A DNA stretch of 64,000 bases from Pilaira anomala (GCA_025716855.1 JAIXMQ010000060.1:111332-175331); one strand, 5' to 3'; shown: positions 23,331 to 35,787, counted from the first letter of the stretch. Numbers and translations: made by a program. The notes: generated by a model from the sequence alone, not told the origin.

Positions 23331-24463
23331 ATTTATAAACAAAACAAAAAAAAAAAAACAAAAAAAGATAAAGAGAGAAAGATAAAAAAAAAAAAAAAAA
23401 AAAAAAATATAGCTGTAGATAGATACTTTAACTCAGATAAGAATTACAATATGCTCGTTGTTGGTTTAAAAAATGACTCATTCCACGTGATGTTTACTCA
23501 CTTTTTCCTTCAGATTTAAAAACTATTGTACTCACTTTTTTTTTATAGTGTGGTTAGTCCCAGCTGTCAAACTATAAAAAATAATGAACTTGTTTATTTC
23601 ATTACGAAAATAAATCCAGCATAATCGGTCTATTGCATTTAAGACCGAGCGCAAACACTGAGTATCAAAATTATATTACATCGTCGTCGTTTATCTTACT
23701 GGATTTCCCGTTGTTTTGGAATAGATTTTTTTTTTTTTTTTTTTTAACATCTGCTCTTCTTTAGTTAAACAGCGAAGAAAAAAAGAACAAAATGGCTCAT
23801 CTATTTTTTTCTAAAGTAATTTTGGGATATAATTCTAAAATTCTGAATGTAAGGGTATTGTTTTCCATCAGTGTGTAGGAGATCCTTTGATACCTGCCTT
23901 GATCTTTCAATAAAAAAAAAACAAGGTGACAGAGACACTTATTATGACCTTTAGTGACAGTGTATTTTCTTGATAATTATACCTTTTGGCCTGTGGATAA
24001 GGGTATTGTCAAGTAGAAACCTTTTAGATTGTTCGTACCCGCTCTATTTAAGGCCGTTTTCGATTTAAGACCTGTACTTAATGTTCCCAAGTCAGAAATA
24101 AGGTCATAATAGTACGGTTTAAGGCCACAGAAGTTTGAATTTTTTGAAGCCTTAAATAAAGCGGGTATACATATCCAAAATATTTAACACAGTGCAGAAG
24201 TAAGCCAATCAAGCTAAGGCTGGTATTAGTACCTTCAATAACTTTAACTAAACGTTTATCCTTCAATCTTTTTTTTTTTTTTTTACTGAGAGATAATAAG
24301 TTAAGTTCTCTCAATGAAATATCGATCACACCAACGATGGACATGCCTCTATTTATAATAGCAATAGTTTTGCTTGAAACAAATTACTGCTTTTTATTTT
24401 ATTCTCTCTGACTCTATGAGTCTACTAAAAAAAAAAAAAAAACAATACAGCAGCAACAAAGCT
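23331..24463. other. Intergenic region with a MITE
   Basis: It is the TRP2 promoter side, with A-runs just upstream of the start, and contains a 128-bp MITE (24038-24165) plus T-runs near 23730 and 24270. No gene was recognised. Confidence 0.5.
24038..24165. repeat. MITE copy A, TA-flanked, TTTAAGGC family
   Basis: The 128-bp element starts CCCGCTCTATTTAAGGC and ends with its inverse (one mismatch over 17 bp). It is flanked by TA at 24036-24037 and 24166-24167, as expected for Tc1/mariner-type insertion. The interior repeats TTTAAGGC/TTTAAGAC motifs. A related copy is at about 53773-53937. It has no coding capacity. Confidence 0.85.
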
Positions 24464-25363
24464 TTATTTATTTAATAATTCAACTGTTTGATAACGACCT
24501 ACTTTACCCACTAATTGGTATCCAACACCCGTATACATGTTCTTTATAGGGTTCACATGTCCCATCACAAATAATGTAACATACTTGTATTTCTTCAAAA
24601 ACAAATCAGTACACATAGCAACACAGACTGCACCGTATCCTTTTTGTCGAAGATGCTTAGGCGTATAGACAAAAGAAAGGGAGCACCCATCTTTTAATGA
24701 TCTTCGTTTCCGTGACATACTAACTGGTATTCCTTCGTAATACAATATGTACACATGTCCCTTAGTAATCTCGGTGGTAGATAAGTGATCTATATCCATT
24801 GTCAGTCTTCTTGTAGAATTGTCTTCAATGTCCTGAAAGAACCCTTGAGTCCATTCAACTATAAGTGGTAAATCATCTAATGTAGCTTGTTTTAATACAG
24901 TACTATCATGGTTTTTAATTTCCAGTGAGCGATTCGACCAGTGTATATTTCGATTGTCATAGCTCCATAAATTATACAACAGCTTCATTTTTATACTGCT
25001 ACATTGATCCAGTATATCAACAATTGTGCTACATGTAGGCTCATAGGCTTCCAAAGAATGGAAAGGGAATGGTGTTTCCAAAAAGTCTTTAATAAGTAAC
25101 GGAACAATCGTTTGTTGATGTGATTCGGAGATATAGGAGGTATGCATCGCTCCTCCTTTGACTACAAACAATGCAAATATCATAACATCCTCTTCCCATA
25201 CTGCACTATAGTAGCATACTGAATCCTTTTTTTGAATTTCTTGTTGTAAACTAGCTAATAAAACTGAATTATAAACTTCTTTTTCTTGTAAATAAACTCC
25301 ACAAGCAGATAAAAATGCATTGGCATGTTGATAGTGGTGAATAGTAGTGGTAGTAGCTTTCAT
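24464..25363 (-). CDS. GNAT-like acetyltransferase domain protein
   Basis: This single exon codes for 299 residues and begins MKATTTTIHH. The C-terminal half (residues ~160-299) looks like a GNAT fold: a LIVEWTQGFFQD segment, the strand GHVYILYYEGIPVSMSR, FVYTPKHLRQKGYGAVCVAM (R-x-x-G-x-G/A acetyl-CoA loop), then FVMGHVNPIKNMYTGVGYQLVG. The N-terminal half is weakly similar to the first half of two-domain GNAT-like proteins. The substrate is unknown. The lack of introns is unusual among its neighbours. Confidence 0.75.
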   Translation of the reverse strand: MKATTTTIHHYQHANAFLSACGVYLQEKEVYNSVLLASLQQEIQKKDSVCYYSAVWEEDVMIFALFVVKGGAMHTSYISESHQQTIVPLLIKDFLETPFPFHSLEAYEPTCSTIVDILDQCSSIKMKLLYNLWSYDNRNIHWSNRSLEIKNHDSTVLKQATLDDLPLIVEWTQGFFQDIEDNSTRRLTMDIDHLSTTEITKGHVYILYYEGIPVSMSRKRRSLKDGCSLSFVYTPKHLRQKGYGAVCVAMCTDLFLKKYKYVTLFVMGHVNPIKNMYTGVGYQLVGKVGRYQTVELLNK

Positions 25364-25667
25364 TTTTTATAATTAAAAGAAAACAAGAATTTCATGTATT
25401 TTCTCTTTTTTATTAAAATTTCTTCATGAGTCACGATTACCCATTACACATCCGCAATATAAAAAATAACATTTTTTTTTTTTTTCTTTCAGATAAAGAT
25501 GAAATTAAACCTATGAAAGGAACTTCAAATCAGGCATAAGAGAGTGTAACAACGTTAATGTAATTCACACAATTAGATATTGGTAAATAATGAAAGAAGA
25601 GGTTTGATTATTACTTTATTTTAAAAAATATGGATATACATAAACGTTTTTTTTTTTTCAATGTTAT

Positions 25668-27499
25668 TTAAGATTTTTTACAGATGCCTTGTCTTAAGAT
25701 AGAAGCATCAGAGAAAAGAGATGGCTTTTTCACCTTGGCCAAAGGTACCGCATTCTCGTCCCAAAGCGACTTGCGCTTCTGAGCCGGTGGAGGGGGTGGG
25801 TATTTTACGTTTGTTGTTGTTGTTGTTGTTGTTGATGATGATGGTGGTGGCGGCGAAGGAGGACAACTGAAAAAGGAGCGAGATTTCTTTTTGTCCTTCC
25901 AAACCTCGAATTTATTTACAGTTGGCTTTATTAAAGCCGAAAGCCGCGCGGTTGTATTTACAGAGATTGAAGGTGGAGGAGGTGTACGACAAGAGGTAGA
26001 AGAGCGAGAAGAGGGACTATTTATATTCGTTGAGCATTTGAGTGGTGAAAAAGTAGAGGAAACAGAAGAAGAGACAGAGGAAGCGGAAGAAGAAAAGAAC
26101 TTTGATTTTGGTAATGATTTTGGTTTTGGGTTTGCAGGTTCTACCTTCTTCAATAAGGCCTCCATATCTTTTAAAGCATTATCATCAAATTCAAGCTCGT
26201 TGAATTCAGAATCACCAAGTACAGCAAATGGGTCAATGTTTTCCTTATTTGCTTCTCTAATCATACGTTCATAATCCAAATAAATTGCATTATTTGACTT
26301 GAGAATATCGATTGTTTTGTTTTGAGGTGATTCACCTAATCCAGATAAATGATCAACTTTGATTTGTTTTGGTAATTCATTTAAACGAACATAAGTCTGT
26401 GAGTTTGGATCGAATACAAATTGATATAAAAATGCTGCATTAGCTTTAAAGAATCGATCTTGATAATCACTTGCAATTCCTTTTTCAAGTCGATTTTGAA
26501 TCACCATCATAATGTCGTCAATAGTTTTACGTTCTTTTACAATATCTTGTGCTTTTCTTAAGCCAATACCTGGTAAAGAAGGTAAATAATCGCAACCGGA
26601 TAAGATACACATGTATCTGAGTTTTTCAAGATCTGAAATGCCAACAACTTGTTTAAATATATCACTATTAGCAATCTCTACGCCATCTCCACCTCGATTC
26701 ATTTTAAAGATAATATTAGAGCACCCAAATGCCAAGAGATCACTGTCTTCTGTAATTACTGCTCTCACTATACCTGTTTTCAACAAGTATGCTAATTGAG
26801 GATCTGCTTCATAAGGTGAAACGATATGTTTAACTTTATGTCGATCCAACTCCTATAAATTTAATTTTAATTTAATGAGTGGGAATTCTTTTTTTTTTCT
26901 TTTTTTTTTTTAATGAATGTATATGGCGTTATTGTTATTATTATTATTTTTTTTTTTTTACCTTGATTACTTTAGCTACCATTTCTGGAGTAATAGAAAC
27001 AGCTTGTTGAAAGCATTTATTGGCTTCAGCTATCTTGCCATCTTTTAATAGTTCTTGACCTTCTTCAAGTTTAGTTTTACGAAACCTAAAAATGTATGTA
27101 ACTTAATAAAAAAAAAAATGTTCCTAAAAGCATACATATTCATTGAGTTACTTACGTAGCACGAGAATCCCTTGTTACTTGTTTGATTGGCAATGACTGA
27201 CCATCAAATACGATAATTGGTACAACCTTGTAAAAGAGTAACATTTTTACCAAATTCATGAAAAAATCAACATACCTAAAAAGAAATAAAGAAAAATGAG
27301 AATCAAAAAAGTAGAGAACTAAAATAAAAGTTACATACGCGTTTGTTTCAACTCCTCTAGCAAGTTCAGAAGCACAGCTAAACGTACCACGATGAAGCCA
27401 ACAATGTCCATCTACAGCCACTGGTTGACCAGCATACTTGCTGATTTGAACTGGTTTCTGAATTGATTTTAATAAAGGTATTAAACCTTGAATTCCCAT
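25668..27499 (-). CDS. EXO1: Exonuclease 1 (Rad2/FEN family)
   Basis: Four exons give about 529 residues. Exon 1 has MGIQGLIPLLKSI and VAVDGHCWLHRGTFSC (N-region metal Asp). Exon 2 has VPIIVFDGQSLPIK. Exon 3 is a Lys/Glu-rich helical segment ending ITPEMVAKVIK. Exon 4 has HIVSPYEADPQLAYLL, VITEDSDLLAFGC and ILSGCDYLPSLPGIGLRKA, the I-region metal ligands and helix-two-turn-helix. EXO1 is a 5'-3' exonuclease and flap nuclease in mismatch repair and resection of double-strand breaks. Beyond residue ~370 the protein is disordered, with Ser/Thr and Pro runs. The tail is shorter than in human or yeast EXO1 (about 700-850 residues). Confidence 0.93.
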
Positions 27500-29736
27500 A
27501 TGAGGTTGTTCTTTTTTGTTTTGTATAGAGTAAAAAACGAGTTTAAAGTGATGTAATAAAATAAGGGTTGTTACTAGGCAAGTAAAGTGAGGTTGATAAA
27601 ACAGGCCTTAAAAAGTGAACAAAAGGATGATGTAAAAAAAAAAAAAAAAAAAGAGGTAAACAAATAATAAGGTAAAATTTTGATGCACAGTCACATTTTT
27701 AGTTTTTGAGGTTTAAAGCTTATTAAAGCTTTCTCACAAAAAAATGAACGTATCAATTATCAACATTTTTATTATTAATAGTAATAAGAAACTATTCCTA
27801 GTCTCAAGTTTAGTTTATTTATATAATTGGTTCAAAAGTACTTAGTTTATTAAAAAATAATGAAAGAGATTTATACCATATTGTTAATGCATTAAATACC
27901 TAATAAATCAAAACATAAAGATAATATAGGTATATGCTTATGTGACAATTGCAGTAAAAATTTATGAATTAAAAAAAGACATGAAGACCTCGGTTTAAAT
28001 AAAATCCTCGGTTAAATAAAGTTACAAAAATCTGGTCATTGTTATTTATGTCACACACTTTTTTGAATTAAAATTTGGAAGAACCATCTCTTCTAATAAT
28101 ATAACAGTGATGCCAAGTGATTTTTGAGCTCTTATTAAAAACGTGTTACCGAGCATATAGTTATATAGTTCATATTATTTGGCAATTATACAATAAATAA
28201 CGATCATTGCTTGAAACAAAATAAAAAGTAAACAAGTGGCATATTGGAATACTTTTTTTTTTTTTTTTGTAAAAAAAAAAAAAAAGGGCAACCTAGGTAC
28301 TATTTTCATGAAGCCACGACCTGTTTATGATCCTTTAAATGAAAGATTTTGTTGCTAAGTTCATACTCATCACAACTTTTTTCAATGGGTTAAACAGGTT
28401 TAGATCTCATTAAAGTGTTAACCGATACACTTTCGATTATATTTAAAATATATTGAAGAATGACTCGGAGTACGCTGGATACCGTGTTTATCTTTCTATT
28501 ATATATTACTAATTCTCATCTTAGCTTTCGTATGGCCGAATCATGATTCAGTGTGAGCTATGGGTCCTAATGAACATCCAAGTATCTAATTGATAAGTAT
28601 GTACTTACCGGAGACAATAAATCATGAGTGCGTTTGATGTTTTATATTAAGTCCTTTTTTCGGTTCCAGATTAATCTTATATGCGTATGTTGTATTGCCT
28701 GATGCATTATAAATTTCATTGTTGCTACATATTTAGTAGTTTTTAATAGCATTTAAGTGAATTGGAAGATAAAAGTATAGCTCATGTGGGGTGGGGGGGG
28801 ATCTACTCTCTTTTTAAACTATTACTATCGTTACAAAAAACTCTAATATCTCATTGTTTTCGTCAAATTAGACCCTGTCAATTATAATACAGATCCCTTC
28901 TGAATACACACTCTGATCGATTAAAAATGGTAAATACGATTATTTTAAATAAAGCAAGACTGTATAGTAATGCAGTTCTTTTTTTTTTTTTCAAATGAAA
29001 GTAAGTCTTTCATTTTTTTTTTATATCTAGATCGACTCTTCTTTAGTTATGTCGATGAGATTGAATTAAATGTTTTTATTGCGCCTATAAGCTTGTACAT
29101 GTTGCCACACCTCAATTTCAATTTTTTTTTTTCTGGACCAGGTAATTCTTTCTAATTGCTTGTTTCAATATCAACGATATATCACATAAGAATTTACACT
29201 CCTAATTCAAATTGTATTCCAAGAGCTAAAAGCATAAAGAAACTCTTATAATGATAAATGCAATGCAAAGGAGAAGAAAAAAAAACCCCCCCATGGAATA
29301 TCGGCTAAAAAAAATATTAATAAGCGATATACTACATCTAGAAAATATTTAAATATAGATTTAAATACTTGCAAAAAGAGGTCCTGTCAAAAAGAGTGAG
29401 GGAGAGATGAATAGAGTTACACATTGAATACATCAGTATTTATAGAATCTAGACCATTCCGTAAAAAAAAAAAAAAAAAAAAGTGAGTAAACTTATTCTC
29501 AGGTTCATTGAACATCATTTAAATCATATTCATCACCAAAACCATTTTCCAATCACAAGAATTGTGAATTGTGTGAAATCATGGTCTACAAACAACAATT
29601 ATGAAATACGAGTACACAAAAGAACTTTCTAAACGTTAATTGAAAAATTATTTATACTTTTTTTTCTTCCTTCTTTTTTTTTTTGTCAGTTCAACTGCGA
29701 CAGTTGGGTGATACGAAGCACTCGATCTGTGGTAAA

Positions 29737-29760
29737 AATTAAGGTTTTAAAACCTTAATT
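29737..29760. repeat. Perfect 24-bp palindrome
   Basis: Each 12-base arm is the reverse complement of the other (AATTAAGGTTTT then AAAACCTTAATT) with no spacer. The motif AATTAAGG recurs once about 14 bases downstream. Function unknown; it may be an operator-like site or chance in A+T-rich DNA. Confidence 0.6.
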
Positions 29761-30922
29761 CTCAATTCAATTAAGGTGCCACCTTTTCTTAACTTCTGTC
29801 TTTTTCTTCTAAATTAATCTATAAAAGCGAAAAAAAAAAGGTAGAAAATAATTACAAGAAATAATTATAAAAATTCGACTCAACACCGCAACAATTGTTT
29901 TAAGAAACGACACACACGCAAAAAGTCCTTTGAAAAAAAAAAAAAAAAAAATTAGAAAGAGAGATGATGATGGATATAGTATTCAAAAAGGAAATTTAAC
30001 TGTTGTGTTCACAACTCTCTCTTTTTCATGACAAGACATGACCACAGTTCTTTTTTTTTTAAAAAAAACTATAGAAAATAGCTATTCTTACAAACACGTT
30101 TTGATTTTCTGATCTGAAAATAGTAGAGAAATACATCACTTGATATACCATTTATCTACAATGTGCACATAATTTCCTTTACAAAAAAAAACAATAAAGC
30201 GTCATAACTAGGGGGGGGGGGGTTTAATGACATTTCTTTTTTTTTTTTTTTTTAGCTCAAAAATGACAGAAACTTCTCTCCTTCATGATTTGATTGTTGG
30301 TTCAGGTCTTGATTTTAATAATAAAAAAACACAATAATATTTCTGGCAGGAACTTTAACTACTACGGCAATAGTTGATCGATTTTAATTCTATTGTGAGT
30401 ACAATGTTTTTTTTTGGGGGGGGGGGGCGCCTAAAAAGATTCAAGAAGATATTTTGTATTTACTTAAATAAGTTCTGAGAGAGATTATGAGATGTGCATG
30501 AAGATGATTTCTTTATATGCACTTTTTGTAATCTGATTTTATAACCTGTTTTTATCTATTTAAACCAGTTTTCATATGTAGGTATAAACGATAGTTAACT
30601 AAATCTACATGATTGAAAAACTAATAGTGTTGAAATAAAAAAAAGGCATTATTCACCTGTATTATCCAAATAATTTGGGCTCGACAAACCGACTTTGGAA
30701 CGTTGAATGTTGCAATTCAAGTCATTATTGACACGTCTTGTTATAAGGTTATTTCTCTTTTCTACTGTACGGAGATTGCTTATTAGAAGCCTTTATTAAC
30801 ATTTGGTATTGATAATGAGTGTGATACGTCAAATTACGTTTCACTTACTTCAATCTCAAGTAAAACCTATCACTTTTTTTTTTTTGTTGTTGTTGTTGAT
30901 GTAATGGGTCATAAAAAAGTAC

Positions 30923-31399
30923 ATGTTGAATTTTTATTTCAAACATTGGAATTCTGGTATGGCCGTTGTTTATACATATAGCCAACTTTTAAGCGTGATA
31001 AGGTATCGCGGTTTGACAACTGCTATAGGAGATGCATTGTTTTTTTTTTGTTATTGTCGCTACCTCTCCGCGTTGAGGCTGGGTGATTTACGAGTGTCTC
31101 ACTTGGATGATTGTACAGCAGAGCAACTCATTCAAAAGATGAACCGTATTTTTTTTTTTTTTTTTTTTTAAAGACGAAAACATTTTAAGCCTGCCTTGGT
31201 TGAGTATATTGTACTACTACAAGTAGGAGCTTTCTCAAAAAAAAATTTTTTTTTGTCTTTTACAAAATGCTTTTGCACTCACTGGATCCCAAAAACAACA
31301 ACGAAGAGGAAGCCAGATATTCTAGCCATTGACAGTAATTTTCTCAAGTCAAATTACGTGATTTATATATTAACTAAAGCCTTGATAAGGTACATTTAG
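30923..31399 (+). other. Possible degenerate coding relic
   Basis: Two frames (30923-31171 and 31196-31399) have somewhat protein-like composition (RYLSALRLGDLRVSHLDDCTAEQLIQKM; then a basic segment) interrupted by T-runs and a frame change. No family was recognised. It may be an old transposon fragment. Confidence 0.25.
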
Positions 31400-32281
31400 A
31401 GTTTAAGCTGTGTCCTAGAGTAGCGCTTAATATTTGAGATGAGGTGTGTACCCTGATTAAATCCTCACACAGCTGGTAAAAATAGTAATAGTTATTAGAT
31501 CCTCTATATCAGCCCGGTTCTCACAATGATCATCTTCTTTCGCATTTCCATCAAACGATACGCTGAAGAATAATGGTCACGACAATTTTAAAAAGCTTCA
31601 TCGCCGATTATCGTAAAATGTATCAAAAAAAAAAAAAAAAAAAATCAACACAAATATTACTCTTTTGTCATCAAATGATCCATATATATAACCATTATAT
31701 CAAATAAAAAACTCTAATATTCTCGTCTAACGAAATGAGAAAAGTCGCTAAATGTCGTTCTGCTTTCATTTCTTTGGCTATATATATAATAATAAAGTAA
31801 AACTAATTGTCAATATTACCGAGATAAGGGGTTTTTCTGTTAATAAAACGCGTTACATAATAAAAAGAAGTGTGTATACATCTGATGTGTGTCACTAACA
31901 AATATTTGTGACCCAGATATTTTATTCATCAATATTTATCAGGTTCCAATGTTGGTTAACGTTGAAGGTGGGCAAAAAAGAAAGAGAAGGCGCAGAGAAG
32001 GATTATATATTCACGTGGGTCATCATAGTCGCCCTTGGTTACGGTGATTTGCACCGGAAATTGATCAAAAAAAGGTGAAAAAAAAAAAAGACAAAAAAAA
32101 AAAAGACAAAAAGGCACTCTTAAATCAGCCCGTTTTTAGTCCCAATCATGATGTGTTGTTTTCCATATTAATTGAAAAATAACTTGCTCCTTTTTTTTTA
32201 TAATATTTTACACAGCTCCTTTTTTTTTTTCTTTTTTAGAGTGGGATTTTCTTCTCCTTTTGTTGTGTAGTCACAATAATA

Positions 32282-33833
32282 CAGTGCTGACGGGTTCAAA
32301 TGGCAAATAGCAGATTTTCGTTAGTCAATTAGCGTTTTTACTTTTTATAAGCTTTTTAAACAAAATTCTTTATTTAAAACATTTTGGAAAAATGTCAACA
32401 GAATGTTGAATACAATTTTTAAGAATATAATCGGGAATAGAGTTACGTGCCACAGCAATTCTTGTATAAAGGTCTTCCTTATCATCAAACGTAACTACGC
32501 TTAACCCTAATTCTTAACAATCGACCCAAATTGCTCGATAGGGTTTAATTCGGGAGAATAAGGAGGAAGATAAATGCATCTGTACCCTCTACTAGTAATC
32601 ATATTATCAATCTCTTCGTGAGTATGGATGGGGGGGGGCGTTATCCATAATGAGGTAGAAACCTTTCATTTCTGGGAAAGTATCTAACTGATTCAATATC
32701 CCCTTTAAAAACTCAAGGTAATGGGCCAGTCTTAGTATCACTTTTTCTAGGTTTTTTACTTGAGGGTTTACAGCCTTTTTTCTTTTACGAACCCTCCCCC
32801 CCCAGCAACTTTGATCTTTTTTTCTACTTTGAGCAACTCTAACGTCTATATATTGACAACGCCTACTGCTGAAATCGCACCTAGAATTAGAGTGAGATTC
32901 GGCTTTGGTAAGAGGGGTTGTAATGACGGCAGAGTGTAGTACCGCGAGTAAATCTTACCGTAAGAGGGTCCTCATGTTAATATCAAATCCGGCTCATCGA
33001 TAAAAATTCATTTTTAACATAATTCATATCTTTTTCTGTCCACTTTTTGACCCACTCAATATCTATTATTAAGACGCGCGTGATATCATTTCGGGCCTTA
33101 GGTTGGCGGCTTCTTAGTTTTTTTTTTTTCATGGAGAGATTGCAGTCTTTTATAATAAAATTAATTCACTGTCGTTCTCTTTAAACTAAATCCTTCAAAC
33201 GCTACAGTTAAAGCTTTCTACTACTACTTCATCGGTTGTTGTAAAAGGCTTATTGTCATAGAATCTCAATGATAAGTCTCTTTTGCTCCCTCCTCCTGAT
33301 GAAGTTGGCTTCGCGGGCGGTTTACCAAGTTGGTATTTTTTTTCATAAATTATCCCAGTCAGGCTCTGTTTTTTTATTTTTTTCGCCCATGTTTGCCCTG
33401 TTGTTCGCTCAGACACACCAGACATTCTGGCAGATTTAGCAGCTGAAAAAAAAAAATTTGATTTTTCAAATAATACAAAAAGAGTGTTTTCTGATCGTCT
33501 GTGTAAGAGCTGTAGCTATTTTGGATGCGTGTCTTAGAAGCTTTCATTTTTTCAACCTGTACTCATCTCCTTCATCAGTAATGTAATCCATGGCGTCCTC
33601 AGAGACAATCCTTCCTTGACCATCTTCCATAAAAAAAAAAGAACATGTGAAATGTTAAAAATTTAAATAAAAAGTAAAAACACTAATTTGACTACGAAAA
33701 TCTGCTATAAAACTGCTACTTGGAATTTAAAAAACCGCTATTTGAATTTTTTTTTTAATGTGCCAAAATTGAGATTTTGAAATCCGCTATTTGGATTTAA
33801 AAAAATCCGCCATTTTTGAACCCGTCAGCACTG
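32282..33833 (-). mobile_element. Tc1/mariner-like DNA transposon, full length, inactive
   Basis: The 1552-bp element is bounded by perfect 19-bp terminal inverted repeats, CAGTGCTGACGGGTTCAAA, and flanked by TA at 32280-32281 and 33834-33835, the target duplication of this superfamily. Inside the ends, AAATAGC-type motifs recur at both sides (AAATAGCAGATTTTCG on the left, several AAATAGCGG-like repeats on the right). It encodes one minus-strand transposase broken by stops and frameshifts. Confidence 0.92.
32370..33630 (-). pseudogene. Tc1/mariner DDE transposase, broken
   Basis: The frame can start MEDGQGRIVSEDAMDYI (33630). A 76-codon open segment at 33425-33195 (MSGVSERTTGQTWAKKI) covers part of the helix-turn-helix region. 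Catalytic-domain remnants are FIDEPDLI (about 33000), a LILGAISAVGVVNI-like strand, FYLIMDNAPPIHTHEEID (second Asp, about 32630) and CIYLPPYSPELNPIEQF (third acidic residue, about 32540-32580), ending FPKCFK at 32370. Several stops, frameshifts and G/C-runs interrupt it. The motifs are those of DD-E/D transposases that cut and paste at TA sites. Confidence 0.85.
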
Positions 33834-33835
33834 TA

Positions 33836-34377
33836 TACTTTCTAATGAACCCGAGTAAAATTAAGTTACAAAAAAGGGCTATCCCGATACCCAAGGTGTG
33901 GCAAAGCTGGGTAAACCCTTTTATAGAAAAGAGTGAAAAAAGCCAAAAAAAAAGGAGGTTTTTTTTTTTTAAAAAAATTTCGTTTATATATTTGACAGAG
34001 GGTTCATTTTTTTTTTGGGGGGGAAGATCTCTCTCTCTTTTTTTTTTTTTTTAGGTAAAAAAAAAAAAAAAAAAAAAGGATGTGTGTGGATTTGTTTGTA
34101 CATAATAATAAAAATAATAATAATAGTAATAATAAAAATAAAGAGTGTATAATATAAAACATTCAAGAGAGAGATAAAAAAAAAAAAAAAAGAGAGAGTG
34201 TAAATGTTTGAGTGAGAAGGGTATTTTGTAATGGGGTTAAAGTTTTCTTGCTATTTGGTTCAACTTCCCTGCATAAGAAAAAAAAAAAAAAAAGTATATA
34301 GAAGAGAGAGAGAGAGAGAGAGAGAGAGAAGTATTTTCATAAGGATTTTGTTTTGTGTGTGTGTGTGTGTGTGTGTT
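33836..34377. other. Spacer with simple repeats
   Basis: It contains T- and A-runs, an AAT/ATA-rich stretch (about 34103-34140), a (GA)n tract (about 34302-34329) and a (GT)n tract (about 34354-34376) that abuts the stop codon of the next gene. No gene was seen. Confidence 0.6.
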
Positions 34378-35105
34378 TTACAACATGTTTAGTTGTTCAG
34401 CAATAGCATTTTTATCAAAACCAGCTTCCATTAAATTCTTTACAAGTTCAGCTTTTGCTTTGACTCTTTTGGTCAATTCTTTTTCGATCAGTAACTGGTC
34501 TCTTTCCATTCGCTTTTCTCGTAAGAATTGCAACATGTCTTGAGAACGTTTCATTCTGCCAGCTTCTTTTTCACGTGTTACTTGAAGTAAAGATTCAGCT
34601 AGAATATTATCACGTCTATTGTTTATACTATGATGAGAATTATTATTATTATTATTATTATTGTTGTTGTTGTTATGTTCAATCGAATGTATTGAGGTTG
34701 GAGAAGGTAATACACGAGGAAATGGACGAATAATTACAGGTGGGTTATGTTGTGGAATAGGTTGTATATTTGTAGGAGCAGAAGGTAATGATTGTGTTGA
34801 ATGAGTTGTACTAGCTGAATCAGAAGCGTTATCAACTGAAGAACGAGTTGTTGGTTGATGAAGTGTACTATCACTTAAACGACGTCTACGTTTGATTGGA
34901 GAAGTTTGTGAATCATCTTCATCATCAAAACCATATTCTTCTTGTTTTATATAAAATAAATCGTCTTCTTCTGTGTGCATAATACTACTGATAGACATTG
35001 GCCATGCAGTACTTCTGTTACTATTAAATACTTCATTTAGTGCATCCCAGTAAGGGAATCTTTTCAACAGTTCCTCTAATAATAATAAGATGAGAAAAAA
35101 AAAAA

Positions 35106-35143
<38 letters not shown>

Positions 35144-35507
35144 CATTACCATGAATGCCTTCTTCACTTGCACCAGTTTCTAATAGTTTTTTTCCATCAA
35201 TTTCTTTCCATTCACGAGCTAAACGATAATTACTTTGTAAAGTAGATATTTTTGAAGCGACATCTTTTGCTAATCGATGATAGATTCCAACTTCTCTCAT
35301 TTGATCAATAATACTCTCGAGTAAAGATTTCTTTGGAATTCTTTCACAATCATCACCTTTCCATTTGGCGTAGTTTGCTTTTTTTGATAACCAGTTGACC
35401 AATACGTCCATAGAAGAGGGTCCACCATTGACCCCATCTTTTAACCAACTCTTGTATGGCTTTTTCCCTTTTGATGTAGTAGATGTATAAGGTGCCATCA
35501 TAATCAT
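34378..35507 (-). CDS. Myb/SANT-like DNA-binding protein with coiled tail
   Basis: Two exons are joined across an intron full of AAT repeats: GGCATTCATG|GTAATG ... TTATTAG|AGGAACTG, giving EGIHEELLKRFPYWDALNEVF. The N-terminal ~145 residues (KPYKSWLKDGVNGGPSSMDVL, WLSKKANYAKWKGDD, a helix with QSNYRLAREWKE, FPYWDALNEVF) look like a Myb/SANT-like domain of three tryptophan-bearing helices. The middle is disordered with a basic KRRRRLSDS patch and an Asn run from a trinucleotide repeat. The C-terminal ~70 residues (MLQFLREKRMERDQLLIEKELTKR) form a charged helix. A regulatory or DNA-binding role is likely. The exact start among MIMM is unsure. Confidence 0.7.
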
Positions 35508-35747
35508 TTATATACCGAAAAAAGAAAAAATAATAATAAAGAAAAAGAGAAATAAATAAATAAATAAAGTAAAAAAGGGAGAAAAAGAGAGAAAAAGAGA
35601 GAGAAAGAAGAGTGAAGAAAGAGAGAGAGAGAGAGAAGAGAAAGAAAGAGAAATTTCAAGAAAAAAAAAAAAAATAGTATAAATATATATATTACAAGCA
35701 CACCAATCAACCGTCGATCTTTTTTGTTTTTTTCTGCCCTTTATTTT

Positions 35748-35787
<40 letters not shown>

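Larger units (their letters stand above)
27500..32279. other. Gene-poor A+T-rich region
   Basis: Nearly 5 kb have only short ORFs. I noted poly-A/T runs, G-runs (near 28791, 30212, 30417), a 24-bp palindrome at 29737, and a low-confidence coding relic at about 30923-31399. A direct repeat CCTCGGTT(T)AAATAAA lies near 27990-28020. No gene can be supported. Confidence 0.5.

Noticed and set aside
28970..29155. Phe-rich 61-residue ORF
   Set aside because: Composition is set by T-runs, and there is no flanking exon evidence.
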